From: Pantoea sp. IMH
Lineage (GTDB): Bacteria; Pseudomonadota; Gammaproteobacteria; Enterobacterales; Enterobacteriaceae
Length of the DNA stretch: 64,000 nt
Direction: 5' to 3'
Assembly: GCF_000599885.1 (NCBI RefSeq)
Contig: NZ_JFGT01000006.1
Coordinates: forward strand, 434,001 to 498,000
In this document: piece by piece, positions 31,999 through 41,789 of the stretch
Numbering within the stretch: the first letter of the stretch is position 1
Layout: each line of letters opens with the position of its first letter
Position numbers and translations under genes: made by a program
Notes under the pieces: generated by a model
Told to the model about the DNA's origin: nothing
The model's database searches: none
What the model saw: only the letters and a program-made list of their open reading frames with translations

Positions 31999-32016
31999 AG
32001 AGTGAACGTTCATTCT
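31999..32016. promoter_or_regulatory. Palindromic operator candidate for the TetR regulator
   Basis: TGAACGTTCA at 32003-32012 is a perfect palindrome, extended imperfectly to GAGTGAACGTTCATTCTC. Position and shape suit a TetR-family dimer site upstream of its own gene. Confidence 0.55.
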
Positions 32017-32237
32017 CACTAGTCAGCAGTATAGAAAGGAGGGTGCCAGGGAAAAAGCGTTATTTGTGCGGCTTTGGGACTTATTCACCCGCATTGACGA
32101 ACTTCTGTTGAGCCTTTGAAGGCGTAAAAAGTCTTAAAGTTGATGCAGGTAGAGAGTTTTTTTGCCTGAAAAGTTGAAGGATCGATACTTCTGTTCCAGG
32201 ATTAACCGCACATGGACAATAAATGAGGAATAAAAAC

Positions 32238-32573
32238 ATGAATAAAGTAACAGGATTTCTTGGTGCTGCAGTGGCTCTGGCTGTTCTCTCTGGCTGTACT
32301 GCCTATGACCGTGCGGAAAGCTACGTCACTAAGCCCGTTGTTCAGGACGTGAAAAAAGGCATGACCCGTGAGCAGGTTCGTGAAATCGCCGGTCCAGCTT
32401 CTACTGAAGTGACCATGGTACATGCCCGCGGTACCTGCCAGACCTACGTTCTGGGTGAGCGCGATGGCAAGGCACAGACCTACTTTGTCAGCTACAGCGA
32501 TACCGGCCGCGTGATGAATTATGGCTTCCAGAGCTGTAAAGATTACGATACCGACCCACAAGCAGGTAAGTAA
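32238..32573 (+). CDS. osmE: Osmotically inducible lipoprotein OsmE
   Basis: Small SmpA/OmlA-fold lipoprotein of 111 residues. Signal peptide and lipobox VLSGC put the lipidated residue at Cys20. The mature part closely follows E. coli Osm[33 protein letters not shown], and [12 protein letters not shown] at the end. ATG 32238 has GAGGA eight bases upstream; ATG 32223 would add five residues before the signal. Function is unknown beyond osmotic and stationary-phase induction in E. coli. Confidence 0.94.
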   Translation: MNKVTGFLGAAVALAVLSGCTAYDRAESYVTKPVVQDVKKGMTREQVREIAGPASTEVTMVHARGTCQTYVLGERDGKAQTYFVSYSDTGRVMNYGFQSCKDYDTDPQAGK

Positions 32574-32607
32574 TCTGGCGCCCTTAGCGGCGTAAAAAGC
32601 CCGTTAT

Positions 32608-32645
32608 AAACAGCCGGTCAGTAAATTTACTGACCGGCTGTTTTA
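32608..32645 (+). terminator. Terminator of osmE
   Basis: AAACAGCCGGTCAGTAAA pairs with TTTACTGACCGGCTGTTT, a perfect 18-bp inverted repeat (32608-32643) with the T-run built in. Confidence 0.92.
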
Positions 32646-32764
32646 CGTTGTAGCGTCATTTTGTGGGTTGCCTTCAGTGTAAGCCACGGGTCACCGTTTG
32701 ATCGTCAAAAAAGCGTTGAATGTAGGCTGACGCGGAAAGGGGATGGGCTAACGGTGAGAAAGTT

Positions 32765-32823
32765 GCCAGCAGGACTTTATATTACGGTCCTGCTGGCGGG
32801 ATAGGGCAGTTTCGCCTGCCCTA
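32765..32823. repeat. Two adjacent hairpins between osmE and katE
   Basis: Hairpin 1: GCCAGCAGGAC (32765-32775) with GTCCTGCTGGC (32787-32797). Hairpin 2: TAGGGCAG (32802-32809) with CTGCCCTA (32816-32823). Stems are perfect but lack T-runs. They lie just beyond the katE stop and could protect the 3' end of its mRNA or form part of a dispersed palindromic repeat. Confidence 0.6.
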
Positions 32824-32844
32824 CCATTAAAACGACAAATTACC

Positions 32845-35109
32845 TTATGCCGGAACGCTCAGCGCTTTCTGGCTGCGTGACCAGATCCGGTGCGCGCCGA
32901 GAGCAGAAAGGAACTCGCTCATCAGTACGCCTTCCGCCTTGCTGTCCTCCACAATCCCTTCTTCACGATCGCTGTCACCCAGGCCAAACTGCGCTTTGAA
33001 ACGGCGTGCATCGCCGCTCAGGCCGATCACTTTAAGGTGCTTGTAAGCTTCCAGCAGGAAGTAGCAGGCGTCGCCATTCAGCAGCAGGGCATCTATATTG
33101 CCATCTGGCACAATTACCGCATCGAAGGTCAGCGAAGGCAGACCGCTGAAGGTGGCATCCACCGGCAGCTCCGAACCATCATCGGCGCGGACCTGGCCCA
33201 TATGCTTCGCCAGCAGCTTGGCATGAACACCCTGAGCCTTAAGTTCCTGCAGGATTGCGAGCACATCTGCCGCAACCACACCATCACTTAACAGCAGCGC
33301 GACCTGACGTCCTTTAATGGAACCGCTTGGGATGGCATACAGGCTCAGGCTGGCATCCTTTTTCAGACCGTTGACATCTTTTGGTGGCGCGGTATGCATT
33401 TTTTCATCCGACAGCGCGATGCCCAGATTCTCGGCCACGCCGTTCGCCAGCGAGACGTCGATATGCACAAGGTGGTCGACAACGCGCTCGCGGATATAGG
33501 CGCGGGCGACCTTACTGAGTTCAAATGAGAAGGCATCGATAATATGCTGTTGCTCAACCGGCGTCTGGCTGTTCCAGAACAGGCGCGGCTGGGAATAGTA
33601 CTCCCCAAAAGAGGGGCTGCGCTCGCGTACCTTATGCCCTTCAATGCGTTCCTGGTGGCTCTCAAACCCGCCGCGATGCGGAGAAGGTGGCGTTTCACGT
33701 GGCCAGTTATCATTGATGGAATTAGGCTCATAGTTCGCCGGATTAGTGTCGATATCCATCCGGTGCATGCCCTGACGCTGGAAGTTGTGATAAGGACAGA
33801 CCGGGCGGTTAATCGGGATTTCGTGGAAGTTAGGCCCGCCCAGGCGGCTAATCTGCGTATCGGTATAGGAGAAGAGGCGGCCCTGCAGCAGCGGATCGTT
33901 AGTGAAATCCATTCCCGGCACGATATGACCAGGGTGGAATGCCACCTGCTCAGTTTCGGCAAAGAAGTTGTCCGGGTTGCGGTTGAGCACCATCTTACCA
34001 ATCAGCTCGACCGGCACCAGCTCTTCGGGAATGAGTTTGGTGGCATCCAGCAGGTCAAAATCGAATTTAAATTCGTCTTCTTCAGGGATGAGCTGCACGC
34101 CCAGTTCATATTCCGGATAGTCACCGGCCTCGATGGCTTCCCACAGGTCGCGGCGATGAAAATCGGGATCGCGGCCTGTCAGTTTCTGGGATTCATCCCA
34201 GAGCAGAGAGGCTTTACCGGCGACGGGTTTCCAGTGGAAGCGTACAAAGGTCGCTTTGCCTTCAGCATTAATGAAACGGAAAGTATGGATGCCGAAGCCT
34301 TCCATGGTGCGGTAGCTGCGGGGGATACCGCGATCGGACATAGCCCAAATCACGTTATGCAACGTTTCCGGCTGAAGAGAAACATAGTCCCAGAACGTGT
34401 CATGGGCACTCTGGCCCTGAGGGATTTCGTTGTGTGGCTCTGGCTTTACGGCGTGCACAAAATCCGGGAACTTGTGCGCATCCTGGATAAAGAACACCGG
34501 CGTGTTGTTGCCAACGAGATCGAATACCCCTTCTTCGGTGTAGAACTTGGTGGCAAAGCCGCGAATGTCACGAACCGTATCCGCCGAGCCTGCGCCGCCC
34601 TGCACGGTAGAGAAACGCACAAATACCGGCGTCTGCTGGTCAGGGTTGCGCAGAAAATCGGCTTTAGTCAGATGGCTCATATCCCGGTAGGGCTGGAAAT
34701 AGCCGTGGGCCGCCGATCCACGGGCGTGCACAATGCGCTCCGGAATACGTTCATGGTCAAAGTGGGTGATTTTCTCACGCAGGATAAAATCTTCCAGCAG
34801 CGTGGGGCCACGGGTTCCTGCCTTCAGCGAATTCTGGTCGTCAGCAATTCGGGTGCCCTGATTGGTCGTCAGGGGAAAGTTTTCGCCACCCTTACGGAAG
34901 GTTTCAAGCGCATCGAGTTTAGCATTGTGCGTCTGCGGGGATTTCAGGCTGCCCGGCGCGGTAGGCTCTTTTCCTGGCGGTGTGGGGGCTGCGGAAGGTT
35001 TGTGTGATCCATCTGCCGGCGCGAGAGAATCGAGTCCGGGTTTAGCTGATTCGGGCCCGGTGGACGGGGCGTTGTGGCTCAGTTCCTTGTTGTCAGTTTC
35101 TTTAGACAT
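32845..35109 (-). CDS. katE: Catalase HPII (large-subunit monofunctional catalase)
   Basis: Heme catalase that converts H2O2 to water and oxygen in stationary phase. The product has 754 residues, the size of E. coli KatE (753). There is a disordered Pro/Ser-rich N-terminus (1-75), then the catalase core with catalytic His128 in [12 protein letters not shown] and the heme-tyrosine region [16 protein letters not shown]. The extra C-terminal DJ-1/PfpI-like domain (about 600-754, starting near VALLLSDGV) marks the large-subunit clade. ATG 35109 has AGGAG nine bases upstream; the GTG at 35115 is less likely. E. coli katE is RpoS-dependent. Confidence 0.96.
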   Translation of the reverse strand: MSKETDNKELSHNAPSTGPESAKPGLDSLAPADGSHKPSAAPTPPGKEPTAPGSLKSPQTHNAKLDALETFRKGGENFPLTTNQGTRIADDQNSLKAGTRGPTLLEDFILREKITHFDHERIPERIVHARGSAAHGYFQPYRDMSHLTKADFLRNPDQQTPVFVRFSTVQGGAGSADTVRDIRGFATKFYTEEGVFDLVGNNTPVFFIQDAHKFPDFVHAVKPEPHNEIPQGQSAHDTFWDYVSLQPETLHNVIWAMSDRGIPRSYRTMEGFGIHTFRFINAEGKATFVRFHWKPVAGKASLLWDESQKLTGRDPDFHRRDLWEAIEAGDYPEYELGVQLIPEEDEFKFDFDLLDATKLIPEELVPVELIGKMVLNRNPDNFFAETEQVAFHPGHIVPGMDFTNDPLLQGRLFSYTDTQISRLGGPNFHEIPINRPVCPYHNFQRQGMHRMDIDTNPANYEPNSINDNWPRETPPSPHRGGFESHQERIEGHKVRERSPSFGEYYSQPRLFWNSQTPVEQQHIIDAFSFELSKVARAYIRERVVDHLVHIDVSLANGVAENLGIALSDEKMHTAPPKDVNGLKKDASLSLYAIPSGSIKGRQVALLLSDGVVAADVLAILQELKAQGVHAKLLAKHMGQVRADDGSELPVDATFSGLPSLTFDAVIVPDGNIDALLLNGDACYFLLEAYKHLKVIGLSGDARRFKAQFGLGDSDREEGIVEDSKAEGVLMSEFLSALGAHRIWSRSQKALSVPA

Positions 35110-35238
35110 CTTCACTTGCTCCTGATTGTCTTTCTAAGATTCTAATAACTATAGAACAGTCAGGGCAGTACGCCTGAAAAGAGCAGGGTTAAGTGATGAG
35201 GGAAAGGAAAATTAAGAGGATTCACGACGGGAGGGGTA

Positions 35239-35265
35239 GAAAAGAGGCCGGCTGTCGCCGGCCTC
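35239..35265 (-). terminator. Terminator of tcyP
   Basis: GAGGCCGGC (35244-35252) pairs with GCCGGCCTC (35257-35265) over a four-base loop. On the minus strand it is followed by TTTT. Confidence 0.85.
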
Positions 35266-35276
35266 GTCAGGCAATT

Positions 35277-36674
35277 TTAGCGGTGCGCAAGCTCAACGTC
35301 GTTTTCGACATCAGCATTAAGCAACGTTTTATCGGTCTGCTTCAGCCACTGACTGGTCAGCGTACCGGCGGTCATTGAGCCGTTAACGTTGAGGGCGGTA
35401 CGACCCATATCGATCAGCGGCTCGATGGAGATAAGCAGTGCCACCAGCGTGACCGGCAGACCCATTGTAGGCAGCACAATCAGCGCGGCGAAAGTTGCAC
35501 CGCCGCCCACACCAGCCACGCCAGCCGAACTCAGGGTAACGATTCCCACCAGGGTCGCAATCCAGATGGGATCAAAAGGATTGATACCCACGGTCGGCGC
35601 AACCATCACGGCCAGCATCGCCGGGTAGAGCCCCGCACAGCCGTTCTGGCCGATAGTGGCCCCAAAGGAGGCTGAGAAGCTGGCAATTGATTCCGGTACG
35701 CCCAGACGGCGCGTCTGCGCTTCCACGTTCAGCGGAATGGAGGCAGCGCTTGAGCGGCTGGTAAACGCGAAGGTGATAACCGGCCAGACTTTACGGAAGA
35801 AGCGTTTCGGGTTGACGCCGTTGACCGACAGCAGCAGCGCATGGACGGCAAACATGATGGCCAGACCGAGATAGGAAGCAACCACGAACCCGCCCAGCTT
35901 AACGATGTCGGCCACGTTGGAGCTGGCAACAACTTTCGTCATCAGTGCCATCACGCCGAAAGGCGTCAGCTTCATGATCAGGCGGACCAGCTTCATCACC
36001 CAGGCCTGAAGAATGTCGATCGCCGCCAGCACGCGTTCGCCTTTTGGCTTGTCGTCACGCAGCAGATGCAGCGCCGCAACACCCAGGAAGGCAGCGAAAA
36101 TCACCACGCTGATGATAGAGGTTGGGCTGGCACCAGCCAGTTCCGCAAACGGATTTTTAGGAATAAATGAGAGCAGCAGCTGCGGCGTGGAAAGGTCGGC
36201 GACCTTACCGGCATAGTTGGTCTGCAGTGCCGCCAGTCGTGCCGTTTCCTGTGCACCCTGTACCAGGCCATTAGCGTTAAGGCCAAACAACCAGGTGACA
36301 AAGACGCCGACCAGCGCGGAAATCGCTGTGGTGAACAACAGGACGCCAATCGTCATGATGCTGATTTTGCCCAGCGAGGAAGCGTTATGCAAACGGCCTA
36401 CAGCGCTCAGTATTGAGACAAATACCAGCGGCATAACAATCATTTGTAACAGCTGGACATAGCCATTACCCACAATATTAAACCAGCTGATCGACTCTTT
36501 CAGTACCGCACTGTCGGAACCATAAATCGTGTGCAGCGCAAGGCCAAACAGCACGCCGATAACCAGGCCCACCAGCACTTTTCTGGACAGACTCCAGCTC
36601 GCGCTGCCGCTTTTCGCCAGAATGACTAACAGCGCCACAAAGGCGGCGAGATTAGCAATTAGTGGAAGATTCAT
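35277..36674 (-). CDS. tcyP: L-cystine symporter TcyP
   Basis: Sodium/dicarboxylate symporter-family (DAACS) importer for cystine, also known as YdjN, in the inner membrane. The 465-residue protein is nearly colinear with E. coli TcyP (463): MNLPLIAN start, [41 protein letters not shown], the Gly-rich hairpin [18 protein letters not shown], and the ELAHR end. ATG 36674 fits that N-terminus and has GGAG about eight bases upstream; the frame is open to 36746. E. coli tcyP belongs to the CysB regulon; I did not identify a CysB site. Confidence 0.95.
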   Translation of the reverse strand: MNLPLIANLAAFVALLVILAKSGSASWSLSRKVLVGLVIGVLFGLALHTIYGSDSAVLKESISWFNIVGNGYVQLLQMIVMPLVFVSILSAVGRLHNASSLGKISIMTIGVLLFTTAISALVGVFVTWLFGLNANGLVQGAQETARLAALQTNYAGKVADLSTPQLLLSFIPKNPFAELAGASPTSIISVVIFAAFLGVAALHLLRDDKPKGERVLAAIDILQAWVMKLVRLIMKLTPFGVMALMTKVVASSNVADIVKLGGFVVASYLGLAIMFAVHALLLSVNGVNPKRFFRKVWPVITFAFTSRSSAASIPLNVEAQTRRLGVPESIASFSASFGATIGQNGCAGLYPAMLAVMVAPTVGINPFDPIWIATLVGIVTLSSAGVAGVGGGATFAALIVLPTMGLPVTLVALLISIEPLIDMGRTALNVNGSMTAGTLTSQWLKQTDKTLLNADVENDVELAHR

Positions 36675-36838
36675 CCCCATTTCTCCAGTCAGAACAGCGA
36701 ATATCTCTTCGCCGTGTCGCTTCATATCGTTTTTATCGCGCAGCACAGGCGCTCAGTGACTGCATGGTAGCAGCACATTTCTTTACATCTATATATTCAA
36801 ATGGAATGGGTTATAACCAAATGCCGTTTTAAGGCGGT

Positions 36839-37429
36839 TTATTGAGCGGATTGCGCAGGAATAAGACGATCGAGGCCGTGCTGTACCCAGCTCACCGCAT
36901 CGGCTGGCCAGCCGGATACGCCGACGGGCAGCATACCGGGCTGAAACCACAGGGCGCCGCCGATGAGCAGCAGACAGAGCGTGCGCTCAAGCTGATTTCC
37001 CTTCTGGCTTCTGAGTAAAGGGAATCTGAAACGCCAGCGGCAGGGCCAGAGCAGCGGGACGCCAGCCGGTGTGAGCATATCGGCCACAATATGACTGAGA
37101 TAGCCCAGCACCATGCCATGTAAAGCATCGGCAGGAATAAAAGCACCCTGCGGAACTTTAAGCTGAAACAGCGCCATTCCGCCCAGGACCGCCAGCAGGC
37201 TGTGAGTGAATCCACGATGGCCAAAAGCCCGGGCAATGGGCTGCGAAAGCCAGCGGAAACGCTGTCCCAGAAAGGATTTAGGGTGATCGATATCAGGCAA
37301 CAGGCAGGTCAGCAGCGTAGCCGGAACAACATGCCACCAGTCGCCATTAGCGAGTTCCGGGGTCAGTTCCGCCCGTTTGGCAAAAATAGCGCTGGCGATG
37401 GCGAAAAGAAGATGGCCTTCGGCCGTCAT
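36839..37429 (-). CDS. ydjM: Inner-membrane protein YdjM (DUF457, metal-dependent hydrolase-like)
   Basis: 196-residue membrane protein of the YdjM/YbcI family with DIDHP near residue 46 and HRGFTHS near residue 71, His/Asp motifs typical of DUF457 proteins, and four to five hydrophobic segments. Enzymatic activity has not been shown for this family. In E. coli ydjM is LexA-regulated, and two LexA-like boxes precede this gene. It starts at MTAEGHL, which matches the family N-terminus. Confidence 0.9.
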   Translation of the reverse strand: MTAEGHLLFAIASAIFAKRAELTPELANGDWWHVVPATLLTCLLPDIDHPKSFLGQRFRWLSQPIARAFGHRGFTHSLLAVLGGMALFQLKVPQGAFIPADALHGMVLGYLSHIVADMLTPAGVPLLWPCRWRFRFPLLRSQKGNQLERTLCLLLIGGALWFQPGMLPVGVSGWPADAVSWVQHGLDRLIPAQSAQ

Positions 37430-37450
37430 GGGAGATACCTGGCTGCATTG

Positions 37451-37484
37451 CTGTCAATCCATCCAGTATAGGGGATATATACAG
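37451..37484 (-). promoter_or_regulatory. Two LexA-like boxes upstream of ydjM
   Basis: Box A is CTGT-N8-CCAG at 37451-37466, one mismatch from the core. Box B is a half-match, TAGG-N8-ACAG with flanking TA, at 37469-37484. Paired boxes are also found at E. coli ydjM. Confidence 0.65.
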
Positions 37485-37689
37485 TAGAATAAATATGTGA
37501 CGCTGTAACCAAAGATAAATATTTTAACAAAGCGTCCAGAAATACAGGTTACCCCTGAATATTTCCCTTTAATCAGCAGAGGGGCTTTTACGCTATCCTG
37601 ACGGAGTGACGGAGTGAATTGTCCGCTCAGACCAAACAGGCGAAGCTGCCTGAACTCAGGCAGCTAATCACCCCGGCATAATGACTGCG

Positions 37690-38358
37690 CTAACCGTGCA
37701 GATGTGCCGCGCTCAGCGCTTCAAGAGAAGAGAGCTTCACATCGGCCAGCGCCCAGCGTGGATCGCTGGCAAATTCGGTGGCGGGGATCGCTATCGAGCG
37801 CATGCGGGCTGCCTTAGTCGCTATCATACCGTTAACGGAGTCTTCCAGCGTGACGCAGTTAAGAGGATCGACACCCAACTGAGCAGCGGCGTTCAGATAA
37901 ACCTGCGGGTGTGGTTTGCTGTAGGGCAGTGCTTCGGCAGAGACGACAGCATCAAAATTGTCACGCAGATTAAACATCGCCAGTACACGCTCAAGCATAT
38001 GCAGGGGAGAAGCGGATGCCAGCCCCATCTTTAAGCCTTCCGCCTTACAGAGTTTCAGCGCAGATTCCACGCCGGGCAGCAGCGGGCGTGTTTCTTCCAC
38101 AAGATTTAACGCGCGGGTGATAATGCGTTCTGTCACTTCCTGCTGACTCGGCCCCTTCCATGGCAGCGTTTCATACCACATCCGCACGACCTGATCGATG
38201 CGCAGCCCCAGCGTATCGGGCAGCTCGCTGCGGCGGGAAAGATCAACATCCAGGGTAGAGAAAATGTCCATCTCCGCGCGGTCCCATAGCGGTTCGGAGT
38301 CAATCAGCAGGCCATCCATATCAAAAATCGCAGCAAGCACAGGGCGGGAATAGGGCAT
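37690..38358 (-). CDS. hxpB: Hexitol/2-deoxyglucose-6-phosphate phosphatase HxpB (YniC)
   Basis: Cytosolic HAD-superfamily sugar-phosphate phosphatase of 222 residues. The nucleophile motif is DMDG with Asp13 and Asp15. Motif II is ASASP near 113, motif III the Lys in SKPHPQVYL near 148, and motif IV LEDSVNGM near 172. This is the E. coli YniC/HxpB arrangement, which acts on 2-deoxyglucose 6-phosphate and several hexitol phosphates. It lies divergent from yniB, as in E. coli. Confidence 0.92.
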   Translation of the reverse strand: MPYSRPVLAAIFDMDGLLIDSEPLWDRAEMDIFSTLDVDLSRRSELPDTLGLRIDQVVRMWYETLPWKGPSQQEVTERIITRALNLVEETRPLLPGVESALKLCKAEGLKMGLASASPLHMLERVLAMFNLRDNFDAVVSAEALPYSKPHPQVYLNAAAQLGVDPLNCVTLEDSVNGMIATKAARMRSIAIPATEFASDPRWALADVKLSSLEALSAAHLHG

Positions 38359-38565
38359 TTTTACGGCTCCGTTAATCAGTATGCCGCCACCTTATCATGA
38401 AGTTATTACCGGCAACATCAGCACATCTTTTTGCAGGGCCAGCCTTTCTCAGGCGCAAAAGCACTCATCTGATTAAGGGGAGTTACGACAACTTCACTTT
38501 TTACAGGCACATTTTCCCACCTGAAGGTAAACTTAGAGCCTCACATCAAAAGGACAGGAGAAAGC

Positions 38566-39105
38566 ATGACTTATCAACAGGCTGGCAGGGTGGCAATAGT
38601 GAAGCGCATCGCAGGCTGGATTATTTTTATTCCGGCACTGATCTCCACGCTTATTTCACTGATGCTTTTCCTGGAAAAGAGCCGGGAACAGCGGGAAGGG
38701 ATCAACGCTGTGATGCAGGATTTCTCCCACATCATGATCGATATGATCCGCTTTAACACTCCTTTTCTTAATGGTTTCTGGAGCCGTTCGCCGGTGCCGG
38801 ATTTCAGTCATGGCACAAATTTCAGCTTCTGGCTTATCTATATTTTGATTTTCGTGGGTCTGGCGCTTCAGGCCTCTGGTGCCAGAATGTGGCGTCAGTA
38901 CCAGCATCTGAAAGAGGGTATTGAGGATCAGCTTATTCTGGAGAATAGCCGGGGAGCGGAAGGGCGCAGCCGACAGCAGCTTGAAGAAAAACTTATCGTG
39001 CCGCGCCACACCATTTTCCTGCAAATATTCCCGCTCTATATTCTGCCGCTCCTGATCGCTACCGGCGGCTATTTTATCCTCAAGCTGCTCGGCTTTATCG
39101 CCTGA
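38566..39105 (+). CDS. yniB: Inner-membrane protein YniB
   Basis: 179-residue membrane protein of unknown function, with hydrophobic segments near residues 13-36, 85-105 and 150-178. The sequence and position between yniC/hxpB and yniA match E. coli YniB. AGGACAGGAG lies just upstream of ATG 38566. The middle of the protein (105-145) is charged and probably cytoplasmic. Nothing in the sequence suggests an enzyme. Confidence 0.88.
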   Translation: MTYQQAGRVAIVKRIAGWIIFIPALISTLISLMLFLEKSREQREGINAVMQDFSHIMIDMIRFNTPFLNGFWSRSPVPDFSHGTNFSFWLIYILIFVGLALQASGARMWRQYQHLKEGIEDQLILENSRGAEGRSRQQLEEKLIVPRHTIFLQIFPLYILPLLIATGGYFILKLLGFIA

Positions 39106-39123
39106 TTGTCGCCATCTCCCGCT

Positions 39124-40017
39124 TCAGGCCGGGCGGGCATGCTGCTTTTCCAGTTCGTCTTCATCAAGCAGCGCGCCTACCGCCTGTTGCGCTTCGCCCA
39201 GCCAGTGCCCACCGAAAACGTTAGCCCGGTTCAGCAGATAGTAGAGCTGATAAACGGCCTGACGCCGTGGATAGTCTTCAGGAAGTGGCCAGACGGACTG
39301 GTAGCCTTCCAGAATTTGTCGGGGTAGCGTGGGTGACCGCGAAAGCATCGCCAGATCGCACTCCCGATCGCCCCAGTAGCAGGCAGGATCGAATACCCAG
39401 GGGCCGTTATCGCTGCCACCACAGTTAGCTGGCCAGAGATCGCCATGTAGCAAAGAAGGTTGTGGATGGTGGGAGCTCAGAACACGCTGGGCGCACTCAA
39501 CGATCAGCTCAATATTGCCATACTGAATCCCTTTTTCGGCGGCAAGCTGGAGCTGCCAGCCGATGCGCTGTTCGGCAAAAAAGAGTGACCAGCGTCGCAG
39601 CCAGCTATTAGGTTGGGGAGAAGTGGTAATGTTGTTGTCGTAATCGAGACCAAACTGCGCCTGCTCACTCCACTGATGCAGCCGGGCAAGCTGCTGCCCG
39701 AGTTGCCAGGCGCTCTGCATATCCAGAGGGCGCAGGGGAATATATTCCAGCAGAAGAAAACTGACCTCCCGATCGCTGCCAACGCCATAAACCTCCGGCA
39801 CTCTTACCGTTTTCGTCCGCGCCAGCATTTGTAGCTGGTCCGCCTCCCAGGCGAAAAGATCCAGCATCTCGCGGCTGTTACACTTCACAAAAACGTCCCG
39901 TTCGCCGTAGCGGATACGCCAGGCGGGGTGGACATCACCCCCCGGAAGTTCCGTACGCTCGCTGATTTCTGCGCTACCTGAGTGCTCGTTTAACAGACGA
40001 CTAATGGCTGACCACAT
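39124..40017 (-). CDS. yniA: Fructosamine kinase family protein YniA
   Basis: Kinase-fold protein of 297 residues, related to fructosamine-3-kinases and ribulosamine kinases that reverse protein glycation. Key residues are Lys50 in DVFVKCN, the catalytic loop LLHGDLWPANC near 190, and the metal-binding FDPACYWGDRECDLAM near 208. Its start MWSAISRLLNEHSG matches E. coli YniA. A deglycating role is inferred from family members. Confidence 0.92.
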   Translation of the reverse strand: MWSAISRLLNEHSGSAEISERTELPGGDVHPAWRIRYGERDVFVKCNSREMLDLFAWEADQLQMLARTKTVRVPEVYGVGSDREVSFLLLEYIPLRPLDMQSAWQLGQQLARLHQWSEQAQFGLDYDNNITTSPQPNSWLRRWSLFFAEQRIGWQLQLAAEKGIQYGNIELIVECAQRVLSSHHPQPSLLHGDLWPANCGGSDNGPWVFDPACYWGDRECDLAMLSRSPTLPRQILEGYQSVWPLPEDYPRRQAVYQLYYLLNRANVFGGHWLGEAQQAVGALLDEDELEKQHARPA

Positions 40018-40123
40018 CGGGTTTTCCTCATTTCGCTGTAAATTGCAGACTGAGTGATAGTAACGCTTAAATAATAATCAAAACCAGCGGTTGCGCACGG
40101 CAGAGTCAATCTTTTACAAATTA

Positions 40124-40417
40124 TTAATTTTTCGTTTCCTGCTGGTACGCTTCCCAGGTCTCCACCTCAACCTCAGGTTTCTGACCCAGCACCATCTCCG
40201 CCAGTCCTTCAGCCTGTTGACGGATCTCTTCTTTATCCAGTGCGCTGACGGTGCCAAAACTATTGGTGCCGAGTTCTCTTGGATGTCCCTCTTTATCACT
40301 GAGGGAGGTAGTGAAACCGCCATTAATCATCGCGCTGTTCAGTTCGAGAATGTCCGTCAGCCCTTCTTCCTGATAGCGGAAGGTCACCACATATTGCATA
40401 ACTTCTGAAGAACTCAT
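40124..40417 (-). CDS. YdiZ/GhoS-like small protein (DUF2622)
   Basis: 97-residue soluble protein with the GhoS-type pattern MQYVVTFRY, then SDKEGHPRELGTNSFG and ALDKEEI. GhoS is the endoribonuclease antitoxin of the type V GhoST system; YdiZ occupies this position in E. coli beside yniA. No GhoT-like small membrane toxin is visible within 300 bases, so this looks like a solitary paralogue. ATG 40417 has GAGGTGAAA directly upstream; ATG 40399 is an alternative. RNase activity is only a family-level suggestion. Confidence 0.68.
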   Translation of the reverse strand: MSSSEVMQYVVTFRYQEEGLTDILELNSAMINGGFTTSLSDKEGHPRELGTNSFGTVSALDKEEIRQQAEGLAEMVLGQKPEVEVETWEAYQQETKN

Positions 40418-40598
40418 ATTTCACCTCACTGAATTGGATAAATGTCGGTCTTCGTGAGCAGTGAAACCACGTCGCCCACTCAGATAAGTGATGCCGCATT
40501 GCTGGTGCGCGGCTACCCTGGCAAATCCCATGTTTAACCGTGGGTTATAAGCATAGCTAATAAGCGGCAAGGGGGAAGAGAGGCGGAAAGGAAATGTT

Positions 40599-40617
40599 GA
40601 TAATGAGATTAATTATC
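40599..40617 (+). promoter_or_regulatory. Fur box upstream of the orphan binding protein
   Basis: GATAATGAGATTAATTATC matches the 19-bp Fur consensus at 16 positions. It lies 39 bases before the GTG start and predicts iron repression. Confidence 0.8.
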
Positions 40618-40655
40618 ATTACTATCTGTTAACTTTTGTTTGTCTGGAGACTGAC

Positions 40656-41789
40656 GTGCTGCCCGTTCTGAAATACGCAACCTTAACCACACTATTGGCT
40701 ATCTCCACAACCACGCTTGCTACAACCTATCCCGTCACGCTGACTGACATGGATGGAGAGCAAGTTATCCTCAAAAAAGAACCGCGACGCGTTGTTCTTC
40801 AGGATGGCCGGGACATTCTTACGCTGGCTTTGCTGGATCGGGATAATCCGTTCCAGCGTCTGGTTGCCTGGAATAATTTGCTGAAAAAAAGCGACAGTGC
40901 TACCTGGTCGCTGATGAATAAAAAATGGCCTGAATCCGGTAAAATCATCGATATGGGGTTCAGTGATAAGGGGGAAGTTAATCTGGAAAGTGTGGTCGCA
41001 CAGCATCCCGACCTGATGATCGCCCAGCTTCGCTCAAGGCCTTCACTGATCCAGACCGGCGTTCTGGAGAAAATGAAGCAGCTTGGCGTGCCGGTACTTT
41101 TTATCGATACGTTTGAAAATCCGGTCACCGATACGCCAGCCAGTATCACCGCACTGGGCGTGGCGCTCAACCGGGAAGCGGAAGCAAAAGCTTATACCGA
41201 TTTCTATCAGCAGCACTATCAGGCCATTATTGCGAAGACCCGCAGTGTTAACCCCCAGCCACAGGTTTTTATTGAGGCGAAGGCGGGGCTGGGAGGGCTG
41301 GAGTCTTGCTGCTTCACCCATGCGCACGTTGGCTGGGGCGCCATGGTGGAAGCGGTAGGTGCGAAAAATATCGGCTCTTCACTATTGCCCGGCGCCACGG
41401 GAGATGTTTCCCTGGAAAAGGTCATCGCCATGAAGCCGGATGTCTATATTATTTCCGGCTCGCAGTGGGCCACCAAAACCAATGCTGCCGTCCCCTTTGG
41501 TTATAACGTCACGCCGTCACAGGTGGATGCCGCTTTCAACAAGATGAAGCAACGACCGGGATTTGCCCAGGTTTCAGCGGTCAGAGAGGGGCGTTTCTAC
41601 GGCGTCTACCACCATTTCTACAACCATCCTTACAACATTGTCGGGCTGGAGTATCTGGCGAAGTTCATTTACCCACAGCAATTCAGTGCGCTGGACCCTA
41701 ATCAAACCTGGCAAGAGATTGTCACCCGGTTTACTCACGTACCTCTGGGTAAAGGCGTCCTGGGCGCACAGGCACCAGGGCAGCAATAG
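40656..41789 (+). CDS. ABC transporter substrate-binding protein, TroA-like (iron/siderophore type)
   Basis: Periplasmic metal-chelate binding protein of 377 residues with a Sec signal peptide (probable cleavage after TTLA, residue 22). The helical-backbone fold of FecB/FepB/BtuF proteins is evident: RRVVLQDGRDILTLALL, DLMIAQLRSR, a long linking helix, then AMVEAVGAKNIGSSLLPG and MKPDVYIISGSQW. The GTG start follows CTGGAGA. No permease or ATPase gene is adjacent. With a strong Fur box upstream it probably supplies an iron or heme importer encoded elsewhere. The btuCD genes 10 kb away encode a B12 importer, and this protein is much longer than BtuF. Confidence 0.85.
   Translation: MLPVLKYATLTTLLAISTTTLATTYPVTLTDMDGEQVILKKEPRRVVLQDGRDILTLALLDRDNPFQRLVAWNNLLKKSDSATWSLMNKKWPESGKIIDMGFSDKGEVNLESVVAQHPDLMIAQLRSRPSLIQTGVLEKMKQLGVPVLFIDTFENPVTDTPASITALGVALNREAEAKAYTDFYQQHYQAIIAKTRSVNPQPQVFIEAKAGLGGLESCCFTHAHVGWGAMVEAVGAKNIGSSLLPGATGDVSLEKVIAMKPDVYIISGSQWATKTNAAVPFGYNVTPSQVDAAFNKMKQRPGFAQVSAVREGRFYGVYHHFYNHPYNIVGLEYLAKFIYPQQFSALDPNQTWQEIVTRFTHVPLGKGVLGAQAPGQQ

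Noticed and set aside
33544-35007. 487-codon open frame on the plus strand opposite katE
   Set aside because: It is the antisense of a well-conserved catalase gene. It shows no recognisable domain and arises from codon bias of the GC-rich gene.
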